From: Nostoc sp. WHI
GTDB lineage: Bacteria; Cyanobacteriota; Cyanobacteriia; Cyanobacteriales; Nostocaceae
Assembly: GCF_015714725.1 (NCBI RefSeq)
Contig: NZ_WBKM01000242.1
Span: forward strand, 1-64,000
Reading direction: 5' to 3'
DNA: 64,000 bases
Position numbers and translations under genes: made by a program. The notes below the pieces were generated by a model. The model saw only the letters and a program-made list of their open reading frames with translations. It made no database searches and was not told the origin of the DNA. How positions within the stretch are numbered: position 1 is the stretch's first letter; each line of letters starts with the position of its first letter. Positions 9,318-19,293 of the stretch are shown piece by piece.

Positions 9318-11201
9318 TTAAAACCGGAAAGTTGCTCTCAATGCCCCAACTACTAAAGCATCGTTAGCAGCATTGTGATCAGGATTGAAAATGACGAATA
9401 AGCCCGGAGTCAGGGCAATATTGTCGCTTAACTGGGCGCGGTAAAAAAGTTCTACGTGAATTGATGTGTCACTACGTCCGCCTGCTGTCCCCCCATCAGA
9501 AAAGTTGGGAAAATTAAAGCCTTCGGGTAAAGTACTCGAAGTAATTTTAGGCGGTTGTCCTACGAGAACGCCTCCTAAATTCCCAGGACGCAGCAAATTG
9601 GGAAAAGCCGCGAATACCATCCAGTTGGTGGTTTCCACACTTCCAGAAATGTTGAATGGTTTGGAGGAAGTAAAGCCACCCCAACCGCCCAACTGCAAGT
9701 TAGGGTTAACTCGCCAAGCAACGGTAGTGCCAATTGCTTGGGTATCGAAAGCTGTAGCATCTGCAAAAGGCGAAATCAGTTGAGAATCACCGATGCCATT
9801 TCCCAGTAAGCCATCTGGGGAGTGGGAATAAAGATAATGCACGCCGATATCGATGTTATTGGTAGGTGCTAAACTTAACTGAGCGCCAGCAGTAAATCTA
9901 CCGCCAAACAGTCCGCCTTGGTTGATGTTGCCAGGAAAACTGGGAATTTCCGCACTATAAACGCCTTGTAAACTAATGCGATCGCTAATTTGCCAGTCAA
10001 AGCCTATACCACCGGTGCCGTTGCCAATACCTAAAATTGGGTTACGTTGACCAAGTAGAGAAATTGCACCATCGCTAGAACCTTCTAAAGGGCTAATACC
10101 GCGAAAGGTGTTGATGGGGTTGACTCCCACTGTACCCAAGACAATTCCCAAGTTATCCGAGGCGAGAAATCGATAAGATAAATCACTAATAACTAAATTG
10201 TTGTCTGTATTTGACTCGAAACCTAACCGCCCCATATTGGTAGATACTAACGATGCAGCAGAACCCAAATTACCCGCAGACAGCCCTGTTAACAACAAAT
10301 CTCGCCCTGTAAACGAAGTTGCTAAGGTTAGTTGGGCGCTACTTGTGAAAGTTAGATTCGTTTTTCCCTGGCGTTCAGGTACACCATCTCTAGGAAACAA
10401 ATCCACATCAGGGCTATTGGTTCCCTGAACGCTAAAAACGGCTTGTCCAAATAGTCTGGTAGTTGTGGAAAACTGATTACCTTGTAATTCACTAGTCCGG
10501 TTTTCGACAGCCTCGACACGCTGCTGTAATTGCTGTAACTCTGGTTTGAATTCGCCTTGCAACCTTTGCAGCAAGATTAAATCTTCATTATTTATTTTAT
10601 TGTTAGCGTAGGCGTAGCCCGCCGCAGGCATCGCTTCGTTAATCTTCTCTAAACAAGCATTTAAACCAGCAGCAAATTCATAACGGCTAATGGTACGATT
10701 CCCCAAATAAGTCTCATCGGGGTATCCAGCAATACAGCCATAGCGTTCTACCAAAGACTGCAAAGCACCAAAAGCCCAGTCAGAGGGTTGCACATCCTCA
10801 AGTTGCGATACTGAGTTGACTTGAGACATTTGGTTATCTGAGTCTGGAGGCTGAGGAGATAGAGAAAATTCTTCTGTGTTTTCTTGGTTCTGTGCTACTT
10901 CTGTTACAAGTTGAGTGTCTTTTAATTCAGATAAGTTAGGGGAACTTATGAATTGAATTTTTCCTCGACTTTTTTTAAGTATATTTTCGTACTTATTTTT
11001 TATGGCTGATGAGGTGGTTATATTTGGCTGCACAAATTCAGGCGGTGTAATTTCAGCAGGTGGGACTACTTGAGATAAATTTTCCTGTGCTGACTGTTCC
11101 ACTAAATTATTCGACTCAATTACAGGCTGTGCTGGTAGATTGAGCGCAGATATTGGCGCTGTTGTTAACACGCCCATCATCAGTAGGCTAATATCACTCA
11201 T
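9318..11201 (-). CDS. SLH-domain outer-membrane porin (OprB/SomA type)
   Basis: A cyanobacterial outer-membrane porin of 627 residues for solute or ion uptake. After a short hydrophobic N-terminus and a long low-complexity stretch come an SLH domain (VQPSDWAFGALQSLVERYG, about 135-190) that binds peptidoglycan-linked polymer, a coiled coil (LQQLQQRVEAVENRTSELQ, about 220-240), and an OprB-like beta barrel ending in ...GALRATFRF with the terminal Phe typical of barrels. Between the SLH domain and the coiled coil sits an in-frame copy of a dispersed Nostoc repeat (EAMPAAGYAYANNK). The start at ATG 11201 gives an unusually short signal peptide, so the true start is uncertain. Confidence 0.9.
   Translation of the reverse strand: MSDISLLMMGVLTTAPISALNLPAQPVIESNNLVEQSAQENLSQVVPPAEITPPEFVQPNITTSSAIKNKYENILKKSRGKIQFISSPNLSELKDTQLVTEVAQNQENTEEFSLSPQPPDSDNQMSQVNSVSQLEDVQPSDWAFGALQSLVERYGCIAGYPDETYLGNRTISRYEFAAGLNACLEKINEAMPAAGYAYANNKINNEDLILLQRLQGEFKPELQQLQQRVEAVENRTSELQGNQFSTTTRLFGQAVFSVQGTNSPDVDLFPRDGVPERQGKTNLTFTSSAQLTLATSFTGRDLLLTGLSAGNLGSAASLVSTNMGRLGFESNTDNNLVISDLSYRFLASDNLGIVLGTVGVNPINTFRGISPLEGSSDGAISLLGQRNPILGIGNGTGGIGFDWQISDRISLQGVYSAEIPSFPGNINQGGLFGGRFTAGAQLSLAPTNNIDIGVHYLYSHSPDGLLGNGIGDSQLISPFADATAFDTQAIGTTVAWRVNPNLQLGGWGGFTSSKPFNISGSVETTNWMVFAAFPNLLRPGNLGGVLVGQPPKITSSTLPEGFNFPNFSDGGTAGGRSDTSIHVELFYRAQLSDNIALTPGLFVIFNPDHNAANDALVVGALRATFRF
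10606..10634 (-). repeat. Dispersed 29-bp repeat inserted in the porin gene
   Basis: On the minus strand this reads gcgatgcctgcggcgggcta followed by cgcctacgc. The same unit lies in spacers at 13394-13422 (variant) and 17872-17900, both on the plus strand. Here it is read in frame as AMPAAGYAYA. Confidence 0.85.
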
Positions 11202-11348
11202 GGTATTTCATTTGACTTGCACCAACATTTCTTTTGACAGACAAAGTTAGTGCGTATCAGGAATATTCCTAAAAAAAGAGTGATAAAAGTTACTATGAGT
11301 CTGAGAGGCGATCGCCGTGTTAGCGAAAGTTGGGGAGTTAGAGAGACA

Positions 11349-11381
11349 ACATTCTCTCGTTCCCACGCAGAGCATGGGAAT
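11349..11381. repeat. Dispersed repeat (PFPCSAWERE type)
   Basis: The sequence attctctcgttcccacgcag followed by agcatgggaatg is a motif I recognise as repeated in many cyanobacterial genomes. On the minus strand it reads as PFPCSAWEREN, which explains a 70-residue open frame there that I do not accept as a gene. Confidence 0.6.
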
Positions 11382-11398
11382 GGCTGATTAGGGGCTGC

Positions 11399-11683
11399 CA
11401 TTGGTGACAAGTTAAGGCTGTAAGTCTTTTGTCAAGAGGCTTTGAGAGAATTGTTGCAAAAAAGCTGGTCAGACCCTCGTTGGAGATCAGGAAAAGGAGC
11501 GACAATTAACTTAACGTTTGGTTTTCGCTTCTGTTTGATAATACCTAAGTCTCGATTTTGGGGGTCAGCAAAATACTTAACGGGGTCTGTTGCCTTACTG
11601 TCTAGATTGAGTTTCTCACGATTTTTGACCTATCGAAATACCACCCTTGACAATTTCCTCTTTTCCTTAACTTGTCACCAATG
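11399..11683. mobile_element. MITE-like element with 19-bp perfect terminal inverted repeats
   Basis: cattggtgacaagttaagg at 11399-11417 is exactly repeated in inverse orientation at 11665-11683, giving a 285-bp unit. No target-site duplication is obvious next to the ends. An 82-codon open frame inside (11442-11690) has no transposase motifs, so the element looks non-autonomous, either a MITE or the relic of an insertion sequence with these ends. The parent element is not in this window. Confidence 0.8.
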
Positions 11684-11932
11684 TATCTAATAAGACTTTC
11701 AAGCTTATCCCAGTTTTCGGTTCGCCTGCTACTCAAGCCCCATTAATATATATTTAATCTCAAGCATTTTGCTAGGAAATATTTGCATATTCAGACATTT
11801 TTGTTAACTGTCTTAAGTGTCCAAAAATTATTTCTTAACTGTCCTTGTATTTTTGCTCTAATACTAATAATATTTCAGGGTTATTCCACGCTGGAATAGA
11901 CACACAAAAATTAGTAAATAGAAGTAAAACTT

Positions 11933-12415
11933 ATGTCTGACATCAAAAAACTTGGTCAATCTTGGATATTTAATTGGTTCTTTGGCTTTAGCGAGATCCC
12001 GACAGATGAAGATTGTTGCATTTATATGAAATCAGTTTTATGTTGCGCTAAAGGAGATGGAGTTCTCTCAAGCGAAGAAAAAGATTGGGCTATTGGATTC
12101 TGTGCATCCTGGGGAGTAGCAGACTGGGTAATTGAAGAGCTAAAAGCATACGAAGCAGATGAAGATATAGAAGAGGTAATTGCTCGCTCTCCTCAAGTAT
12201 CTATTGCACAAAGAGATTTACTTCTCACAGCAATTAGAGCTTCTGCTGCTGATGGAGAACTTCATGAACAGGAAAAGAAAAAAATTCGCCAAATGGCTTC
12301 TATTATAGGGGTAAAAGAAGAGATAGTAGAGCAGTTAGAGCAGCTACACCAAGAAGAATTAGCATTACGGCAAAAGCGTATTAAGCTGCTATATCCGGAG
12401 AAAAGCCCCTATTAG
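11933..12415 (+). CDS. TerB-like family protein
   Basis: A 160-residue soluble helical protein. Two similar halves carry an acidic motif of the TerB (tellurite resistance) fold: AKGDGVLSSEEKDWAIGF (about 38-55) and AAADGELHEQEKKKIRQMA-like SAADGELHEQEKKKIRQM (about 103-120). TerB domains bind metal through such Asp/Glu clusters and occur in many stress and defence contexts; the role here is unknown. The gene stands alone; ATG 11933 is the only good start. Confidence 0.7.
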   Translation: MSDIKKLGQSWIFNWFFGFSEIPTDEDCCIYMKSVLCCAKGDGVLSSEEKDWAIGFCASWGVADWVIEELKAYEADEDIEEVIARSPQVSIAQRDLLLTAIRASAADGELHEQEKKKIRQMASIIGVKEEIVEQLEQLHQEELALRQKRIKLLYPEKSPY

Positions 12416-12473
12416 TAATTTATATGTTTTAAGTAACTATATTCAACTCCAACGCTAAATAATTCCAAATTTG

Positions 12474-12511
12474 CTTCTACATCTTCTTAAAAAATTAAGA
12501 AGATGTAGAAG
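12474..12511. terminator. Perfect 16-bp hairpin after the TerB-like gene
   Basis: cttctacatcttctta pairs perfectly with taagaagatgtagaag around a six-base loop. It sits 59 bases after the stop codon. No long T-run follows, so termination is plausible but not certain. Confidence 0.5.
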
Positions 12512-12874
12512 TAATAACTTTAGGACTTGTGTGTACACCGTAGCCGCAGGAGGAGAGACAAAGCATAGCTTTGGCTCTTTGGGGTTCTTAGGATTTAATA
12601 AGTAATCAAGCGGACATGGTATTAGTAGTTAGATAAAAATAACTGTGTTAAATTTATATCAATAGATATTTTTGCAAAACAGACAAACTTTTGTGACCAG
12701 AATCTTTCTAGCTCACTTTCAATTGCACCCCAAACTGTGCATTTGAGTCAGGCAAGGGCGGTGGAAGTTATGAGTACTGCCCTTTTCAACATACAAAGAT
12801 TCTTCCTTTCTGGCGGCGGTAAGCTAACCTAACAAAGATGCCAAATTTGAGGTTTAGATAATAAGTTATCAGCT
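12512..12874. other. Intergenic region
   Basis: Only AT-rich spacer is visible, with a short dispersed piece (gtagccgcaggaggagagac, about 12540-12559) and no gene or strong hairpin. Confidence 0.45.
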
Positions 12875-13147
12875 TTAATCTGGGGCGACAACTTTACTAC
12901 CGTTATGATGGTTAATCGACCAACGGTAATCAACAGTTACAGAGGAAAACTCGCAAATTTCTTCTAGTCGCTTTTGTTGTACGGCAGCTTTTCGGAGAGT
13001 AATAATTAGCTGATTCACTTGATGCCGTAAATCGGGATTGTCATTTACCGCTAACATGGTTTGTCTTTCTAAAAGTTGAAGTATAAGTTCGTAGTGAATA
13101 GGTGAAGGTAGAGGAATTTGCTCCATGAAGTTAATTTTTGATTTCAT
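12875..13147 (-). CDS. Small conserved cyanobacterial protein (DUF5340-like)
   Basis: A soluble 90-residue protein without signal or membrane segment. The core EQIPLPSPIHYELILQLLER and the segment LIITLRKAAVQQKRLEEIC (about 47-65) match what I recall of DUF5340, a family confined to cyanobacteria. In that family the protein usually begins at the second Met (MEQIPLP, ATG at 13123), so the first seven residues here may not be translated. Function unknown; it lies alone on the minus strand. Confidence 0.65.
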   Translation of the reverse strand: MKSKINFMEQIPLPSPIHYELILQLLERQTMLAVNDNPDLRHQVNQLIITLRKAAVQQKRLEEICEFSSVTVDYRWSINHHNGSKVVAPD

Positions 13148-13551
13148 ATTTGAGATTTTGTATTAGTTAGAGTTTATGTCTTTTGAATAAATTGTTACAT
13201 AATAAATAACTAGTTGTTCATAACTTTGATTCGATTAGCAATGAAGATTTAGCAAAGATATTGATGATACTTAACGGCAAACTGCTGCGTATCTACGCAT
13301 AGTCTGCTTGATCGCCCCACAATTCTGTGTAGTTATCCCGTGCTAAAGGCGCTCTTAAGGTGTTTCTTTCAGAAATTCCTCGGTAATATACGGGCGATGT
13401 CTACGACGGGCTACGCCTACGCAGCGCCGGGATCTGGTTGTTTTACCAAAGATTCTCCAATGACTTTTGCATAATCAGTGCTGAGTTATGAGTTGGGAGT
13501 GCTGAGTTAGGAATTATTAACTCCTAACTCCTAACTTCTCACTCCTAACTT
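13148..13551. repeat. Spacer with dispersed repeat and STRR
   Basis: No gene is seen. It carries a variant of the 29-bp dispersed repeat (13394-13422, plus strand) and a 7-base repeat run (ctcctaactcctaacttctc, about 13510-13550) directly after the lpdA stop codon. Confidence 0.6.
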
Positions 13552-14982
13552 TTAGATGGCGATCGCTCGTTTATAAGCTTCGTCCAGGACTTCCGAAAGT
13601 GTCGGGTGGGCGTGAACTAGATGTGCGAGATTTTGAACAGATTGACGGTTTGCGATCGCTGCTGACGCTTCATGAATTAAGTCTGCGGCGTGCAGTCCGA
13701 AAATGTGGACACCTAAGACTTCTCCTGTGTCTTTGCGATATATCACTTTAGCCATACCGTCGGCTTCATTTTCTGCCAACGCTTTGGAATTTCCTTTGAA
13801 GTAACTCTTACTTGTGGCAATTTCAAATTCTTCGGTTTGTCCCAACTCCTTAGCTGCTGTTTCAGTTAAGCCGACATAGCTAACTTCTGGGTGGGTAAAT
13901 GCGGCTGCGGGGATGCTGCGATAGTCTATTGTTCTTTCCCTCCCAACTATATTTTCTACCGCTATAATGCCTTGATTTGAAGCCGCATGTGCCAACATCA
14001 TCTTGCCATTAGCGTCGCCAATAGCCCACAAATGCGGTACTACTTCACCCCCTGATAAGACTGCCATGCGATCGTCAACTGGGATAAAATTCCGCCGATC
14101 AACTTCCACGCCCACAGACTCTAAACCGAGATTTTGTGTCACCGGGATGCGTCCTGTGGCTACCAAGCAAGCATCTACTTCGATGACATCTACATCTTCT
14201 TTGGTTTTGAAATCTGCTAACTCAATCACTACAGGCGAACCGGGAATGACTTTTTTAGCGTATATCCCCACTTTCGTTTCAATATCGCGGGGAGTAATCA
14301 GCACCCGTTCGGCAAGTTTGGCAATATCGCGGTCAAATCCTGGCATTAACTGATCTAGGGCTTCAATCATGGTGATTTCACAACCCAAAGCTGAGTAAAT
14401 ATCAGAAAATTCCAAGCCGATGTAACCACTGCCAATAATTGCCACCCAGTCTGGTAGTGATTCTAGCTTGATGCCTTGGTCGCTAGTAAAGACAGTTTTG
14501 CCGTCTACTTCAATCCCTGGAGGTACAAAAGGAATTGAACCAGGCGAAAGGATGATGTCTTTGGCTGTGATGTTTTTTTCACCACCGTCTCCGGTGATGG
14601 AGACTTTTTGTGCCCCAGCAACTTTGCCCCAGCCTTTGATGATATCGACTCCTAGACGTTTGAGGCTGTTGGTTAAGTCGCCTTGAATTTTCGAGACGAG
14701 ATTGCTGGCATGATCAGCGATCGCTTGACGATCAAATTCTACGCTCCCAACTTGAATTCCCAGCGATTTGAGGTGGTGGGTATTGCGTAACTCCCGCACA
14801 CGTCCAGATGCCGCTAGCAGCGCCTTAGAAGGAATGCAGCCCCGATTAACACAGGTTCCTCCCATATCAGCAGCTTCAATAATCGCTGTTTTCAGACCGC
14901 AACTTACGGCGTGTAAGGCTGCGCCATGTCCGCCTACACCAGCGCCGATAATTACTAAATCGTAATCAAATCCTTGACTCAC
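13552..14982 (-). CDS. lpdA: Dihydrolipoamide dehydrogenase (E3)
   Basis: This 476-residue flavoenzyme reoxidises dihydrolipoamide in the pyruvate dehydrogenase and glycine cleavage complexes. Visible are the FAD loop [16 protein letters not shown] (about 10-25), the redox disulfide [13 protein letters not shown] (about 41-53), the NAD-binding loop [11 protein letters not shown] near residue 183, the second FAD motif [18 protein letters not shown] near residue 317, and the C-terminal catalytic [13 protein letters not shown]. Length and motifs are normal. ATG 14982 is the start; the gene is monocistronic. Confidence 0.97.
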   Translation of the reverse strand: MSQGFDYDLVIIGAGVGGHGAALHAVSCGLKTAIIEAADMGGTCVNRGCIPSKALLAASGRVRELRNTHHLKSLGIQVGSVEFDRQAIADHASNLVSKIQGDLTNSLKRLGVDIIKGWGKVAGAQKVSITGDGGEKNITAKDIILSPGSIPFVPPGIEVDGKTVFTSDQGIKLESLPDWVAIIGSGYIGLEFSDIYSALGCEITMIEALDQLMPGFDRDIAKLAERVLITPRDIETKVGIYAKKVIPGSPVVIELADFKTKEDVDVIEVDACLVATGRIPVTQNLGLESVGVEVDRRNFIPVDDRMAVLSGGEVVPHLWAIGDANGKMMLAHAASNQGIIAVENIVGRERTIDYRSIPAAAFTHPEVSYVGLTETAAKELGQTEEFEIATSKSYFKGNSKALAENEADGMAKVIYRKDTGEVLGVHIFGLHAADLIHEASAAIANRQSVQNLAHLVHAHPTLSEVLDEAYKRAIAI

Positions 14983-15281
14983 GTTAGTTTCCCTGTGTTC
15001 TTCGCCTATTTATTCTCAACTTGACCGGCAATCAGCGCAACCCCTTTAAGGTTTTGGTGTTGCTAACTGAAATTATGATTCACGCGCTTTTGGCAAAAAG
15101 ATGGATGGTTTCAGTAATTATAGTCAAATCCATATACTTATTTTTTTTATACTACAAAGGGAGTGGAGAGTTAGGAGTGACCCCAATAGTGCATAGGTTT
15201 TGCCTAAAAAATAAAAATGTGTAGGTTGGATTGAGGAACAAAACCCAACATTTTACCAACTCAGTGCTGAGTTTTGGACAA
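14983..15281. other. Spacer before the 21-bp repeat array
   Basis: AT-rich spacer upstream of lpdA with no recognisable gene. Open frames near 15150-15340 only extend the repeat array and look spurious. Confidence 0.45.
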
Positions 15282-15570
15282 TTCCGAGTTAAAAGGTGCA
15301 ACTTCCGAGTTAAAAGGTGCAACTTCCGAGTTAAAAGGTGCAACTTCCGAGTTCAAAGGCTCAACTTCCGAGTTCAAAGGCTCAACTTCCGAGTTCAACG
15401 GCTCAACTTCCGAGTTCAAAGGTGCAACTTCCAAGTTCAAAGGCTCAACTTCCAAGTTCAAAGGCTCAACTTCCGAGTTCAAAGGCTCAACTTCCGAGTT
15501 CAAAGGCTCAACTTCCGAGTTCAGAGGCTCAACTTCCGAGTTTTAAGCTTGAATTTCCGAGTTCAGAGCT
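15282..15570. repeat. 21-bp tandem repeat array, 12 full units plus 2 degenerate
   Basis: The unit is ttccgagttcaaaggctcaac with variants (ttaaaaggtgc in the first three units, ttccaag in units 8-9). Each unit is 21 bases, so at least four frames over both strands stay open as 7-residue repeats; none has a good start or ribosome site. It is a larger-period relative of the STRR class. Confidence 0.92.
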
Positions 15571-15717
15571 AGTTAATGAATAAAAATTGCAGTCTTATCC
15601 AGACTCATCTTGAAAGCACTGCTCCTAACTCTTAGATATTTTTCTTTACAGCGGGTTAGGCTAACACATAAGCTGGATTTAGGATTCATCCAAAGGATTT
15701 ACGCAGGCGATCGCTCG

Positions 15718-17493
15718 ATGTCTATTCCTCAAATCAGTGAATTTACTATCCGCCGTCATGCCAACGCCAAATCTTTCCAGCGAGGCGAGGCATACTATGA
15801 GGCTGGTGCTGTCAATGCTGTTACTCAACGTGGTGATCTGATTCAGGCAGATGTGATGGGCAGTCAACCCAGACCTTATCATGTCAACCTGAGTTTCGAT
15901 AGCAGTGGGTTAACCTCAGTCAACTGCACCTGTGTCTACGACCTTGATGGGTGGTGCAAACACGTTGTAGCGACGATGCTCGTCTGTGCGCGTAACTCAG
16001 AAAATATTGAGCAGCGCCCCACCCTAGAACAACTACTTGATCGCTTGGATCATATCCAAACTCAAAGGCTGCTGCAAGAGTTGGTGACAGAATATCCACC
16101 ACTGATTGAGGCGATTGACCGCCATTTAAGTTTGATGACGAGTCCTGATGTCCAGGAAAAAACCACAAAATTTGTGCGCCGCAGTACTATTGATTCGGCT
16201 CCCTTTCGGCGACAAGTGCGCCAGATTCTTCGGGATGCTGTGCGCTGCTTCGAGGAGGGGTACGAAGAAGACCCGATTGCCGAGGAATTGCTGAGTGTGG
16301 TGCAAACTGCTGTAGATTTTAGCGAACGTGGAGATGGTGAGAATGCGATCGCTATTTTAGAAGCGATTACCTCTACCTGTGTAGAAAATTGGGACGATGT
16401 TGCAGAATACGGCATCGAAAATGATGAAATTATCGGGGAATTAAATGAGGCTTGGTGTGAAGCAATTCTCAGTGCCGAACTCACCCCAGAAGAAAAAGTT
16501 GATATTCAAATAAATTTGGAAGCCTGGCAAGATGAGTGGAATGCTGATTTTGGCATGATTATGGAGGCTTTACGCCAAGGTTGGGATTATCCACCGTTGC
16601 TGCAAGTTCTCCAAGGTAATATCACCGAAAGGGGAGCTTGGGAAGAAGATGTACCCGATTATGCAGATGATTTGGCACTAATTCGGCTGAAAATTCTCGA
16701 ACGTCAAGAACGTTACCAAGAATACCTGTATTTAGCAGAAGCGGAAGGGCAAACCCAGCAGTATCTTACAATGCTAGGGCGTTTAGGCAGGGTGGAAGAA
16801 GCAATTGATGCCGCTCAAACCCAGATGAACTCAATGGAAGAAGCCTTCGCTCTAGCGAAAACACTAAGCGTTCAGGAGGCATTACAGCAGGCACTAGACA
16901 TAGCCCAGAATGGATTAAATCTGCCGGGTAATTGTCAGTACGAATTGGGAATTTGGACAAGTGATTTAGCTTTTGAGTTGGGTAATCATGAAGCTGCTTT
17001 ATTAGCAATTAAGGCTGCTTTCCAACTCAAGCCTTCCTTTGTTGACTACCAAAAAATGGAAGAATTGGCTGGAGAAAACTGGGAAAGTATCAAAATAGAC
17101 CTGCTGAGAATTATTCGTACTTCTGGTGGTTGGGGAACAGAATCAGCCAAGGTGGATATTTTCTTGCATGAGGGGCTAATTGATGATGCAATTGCGATCG
17201 TTAGTGAACTCAGTTCTTATGATTCAGAATTGATTCACCGAGTCATGAATGCTGCTATCCCTCACAATCCTGGTTGGGTGATTGCTAATGCTTGTCGCCG
17301 TGCCGAAAAGATTATGGATGCAGGTAAAGCAGAATACTACTACTACGCGGTTGAATGGTTGAAAAAGGCACGTATTGCCTACTTGGAATCTGGGAAGAAG
17401 GCTGATTGGTTAAGCTATCGTGAAAAGTTGATACAAGCCCACGCTCGTAAACGTAAATTGATGGAAATGTTTAAGCAACAAGGTATGGAGTGA
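15718..17493 (+). CDS. SWIM zinc-finger protein
   Basis: A 591-residue protein with an N-terminal SWIM zinc finger: residues about 65-85 hold CTCVYDLDGWCKHVVATML, the CxC...CxH signature used for DNA or protein binding. The rest is a helical, TPR-like solenoid rich in acidic and aromatic residues (EERYQEYLYLAEAEGQTQQY-like). I chose ATG 15718 (MSIPQISEFTIRRHA) because family members start at this point; an in-frame TTG at 15610 would add 36 residues that come from spacer. Proteins of this type are often linked to SNF2 helicases, but none is adjacent here. Confidence 0.85.
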   Translation: MSIPQISEFTIRRHANAKSFQRGEAYYEAGAVNAVTQRGDLIQADVMGSQPRPYHVNLSFDSSGLTSVNCTCVYDLDGWCKHVVATMLVCARNSENIEQRPTLEQLLDRLDHIQTQRLLQELVTEYPPLIEAIDRHLSLMTSPDVQEKTTKFVRRSTIDSAPFRRQVRQILRDAVRCFEEGYEEDPIAEELLSVVQTAVDFSERGDGENAIAILEAITSTCVENWDDVAEYGIENDEIIGELNEAWCEAILSAELTPEEKVDIQINLEAWQDEWNADFGMIMEALRQGWDYPPLLQVLQGNITERGAWEEDVPDYADDLALIRLKILERQERYQEYLYLAEAEGQTQQYLTMLGRLGRVEEAIDAAQTQMNSMEEAFALAKTLSVQEALQQALDIAQNGLNLPGNCQYELGIWTSDLAFELGNHEAALLAIKAAFQLKPSFVDYQKMEELAGENWESIKIDLLRIIRTSGGWGTESAKVDIFLHEGLIDDAIAIVSELSSYDSELIHRVMNAAIPHNPGWVIANACRRAEKIMDAGKAEYYYYAVEWLKKARIAYLESGKKADWLSYREKLIQAHARKRKLMEMFKQQGME

Positions 17494-18395
17494 TAACTAT
17501 ACAGCGCTTCCCGCTATTATGCAATACAGTTTTTCTCCTTGCCCTTTCCTAGCATAGCTTTCAGCTTTGAAAATGTACCTCATAGCTGTCGGAAGTGCTG
17601 TATGGTTATTTATAAAAAAAGTTAGGAAATCCAGCCTTTGCAGAAAATATCAATTGTAGGATATAAGTCTTCTCCCCCTAAAGTCATTTTTGGTTGCGCT
17701 ACAGCAGACTCTAAGATACCAAGGTCGCGTATACCGTATACCTAATAGGCAAACCCATAATCATTGCTAGTGCAGCAACTCGGTCAGTCGAATTGAGGAA
17801 TATACTGGAAGTAAAAAATAAAGGGTCTTTGAGAAATCGAAATTTACGTCATTTTCAAAAATACAGCATTTGCGATGCCTGCGGCGGGCTACGCCTACGC
17901 ACCCGCGGAATATAGGTTAAAATTATCATAAAAATTATTAGCTTATTCTTCAAATTATTATATTTTGAATCAAACCTCTTAAGCGCATACTTACGTATCA
18001 AAATCAGTAGACTGACTGCCTGGTATTTTGCTTTGCTACATAATTGTTTTTGTAATAAAAATAACGCAATACAATACGTACTTACTAAAAATTTATCACA
18101 ATTGTAATGCTTGGATGAACCAACGAAAAATTAATTATGAAGGAAGTATGAATTTTGTCAAACAGCGTCTGAAATCCTTTAGTTAAAACAGTAAACTAAA
18201 ACACAGCAATAAATTAGTATAGTATTATCGGGAAAACTAAAATCTACTAAGAAGGCAATTGGAGCTCCATATGTTAACTTCCAACGATGACAGAATCCTT
18301 CAAAAAATTAGGAGTCATCTAATCTGAATTCTTCAATATTCGGAATGGTCTAGGTAATCTATGGATTCTTTTCTTCGACACAGGAGTTATTTATA
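17494..18395. other. Long AT-rich intergenic region
   Basis: About 900 bases without a gene. It contains one dispersed 29-bp repeat (17872-17900). It becomes increasingly AT-rich toward the polysaccharide cluster, and it presumably holds that cluster's promoter. A Shine-Dalgarno (aggag, about 18382-18386) precedes the next gene. Confidence 0.5.
17872..17900 (+). repeat. Dispersed 29-bp repeat
   Basis: This spacer copy of gcgatgcctgcggcgggcta plus cgcctacgc is the same unit found, in reverse, inside the porin gene. Confidence 0.85.
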
Positions 18396-19190
18396 GTGGC
18401 AATAGTGCTTCTACCTACTAAAAAAGTGCTTGATTTTCCCATTACTGCTTTACGCTTTGATGACCAGGTACAAACAATACTTAAATGGGCGAGTAGACGT
18501 GAGAGTAAAAGTGTATACGTAGCCAATGTACATATGCTTATTGAGGCTCATTGGGAACCAGAATTTGCCAACGTATTACGAAATGCAGATATAGTTACTC
18601 CTGATGGTATGCCTCTCGTATGGATGATGCGGAAAATGGGAGCGTGTTACCAAGACCGTGTTGCGGGGATGGATATTTTCCTAGCATTGTGTCAGCTAAC
18701 TCAAACACAAAATCTCAGTGTTTTCTTTCTAGGTTCCCAAACAGAAATCCTTTCTAAGATGCGAAGCCGCTTAGAGTACGAATTTCCTCAGATGAAGATT
18801 GCGGCGATGGAACCTCTACCCTTTCGTCCCCTGACTGAAATTGAAGACGAAGCTTTGGTTGAAAAGATTAACTCTAGTGGTGCCGGCGCTGTCTTAGTAT
18901 CTCTGGGATGTCCAAAACAAGAAAATTGGATAGCTCAACATAAGGGTAAGATACAAGCTGTAATGATTGGACTGGGTGGAGTTTTTCCAGTTTATGCAGG
19001 AATCCGCAAGCGCGCACCTCGCATAGTTAGAGACTTAGGACTTGAATGGCTGTATCGATGGATTCAAGAACCACGACGACTTTGTGGCCGCTATGCTAAA
19101 ACCATTCCACTGTTTATTTGGCTGGCTACCAAGCAACTACTATCATCAAATCGTATTGCAGCGGTCTTCCTTCAACAAACTGGGGATTAA
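18396..19190 (+). CDS. WecG/TagA/CpsF family glycosyltransferase
   Basis: A 264-residue GT26 enzyme that adds a ManNAc-type sugar to a lipid-linked intermediate in polysaccharide assembly. Diagnostic segments are VANVHMLIEAHWEPEF (about 45-60), DIVTPDGMPLVWMMRKMG with the conserved Thr-Pro-Asp, DRVAGMDIFLALC, VFFLGSQTEILSKM, and SLGCPKQENWIAQHKG near residue 170. The start is GTG 18396 after an aggag. It opens the polysaccharide cluster, 103 bases before the flippase. Confidence 0.92.
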   Translation: MAIVLLPTKKVLDFPITALRFDDQVQTILKWASRRESKSVYVANVHMLIEAHWEPEFANVLRNADIVTPDGMPLVWMMRKMGACYQDRVAGMDIFLALCQLTQTQNLSVFFLGSQTEILSKMRSRLEYEFPQMKIAAMEPLPFRPLTEIEDEALVEKINSSGAGAVLVSLGCPKQENWIAQHKGKIQAVMIGLGGVFPVYAGIRKRAPRIVRDLGLEWLYRWIQEPRRLCGRYAKTIPLFIWLATKQLLSSNRIAAVFLQQTGD

Positions 19191-19293
19191 GGAAAAGGAA
19201 TATGTGTTCTGTGTAACATAAGATTGTTGATACACATATCAACTAGAATAATCAAAAAAAATACTTTTAGATTCTTTCATCGGGAAACTTTTA

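Noticed and set aside
11198-11690. A 70-residue minus-strand and an 82-residue plus-strand ORF between the porin and TerB-like genes
   Set aside because: The first reads through a dispersed repeat (PFPCSAWERE) and overlaps the porin start; the second lies inside the MITE-like element and lacks any family signature.
15282-15570. A CRISPR array
   Set aside because: Units are contiguous without unique spacers, so this is a simple tandem repeat. No cas genes are in the window.
15152-15583. ORFs within the 21-bp array
   Set aside because: All are translations of the same repeat unit in different frames, with no ribosome site; I list the repeat instead.
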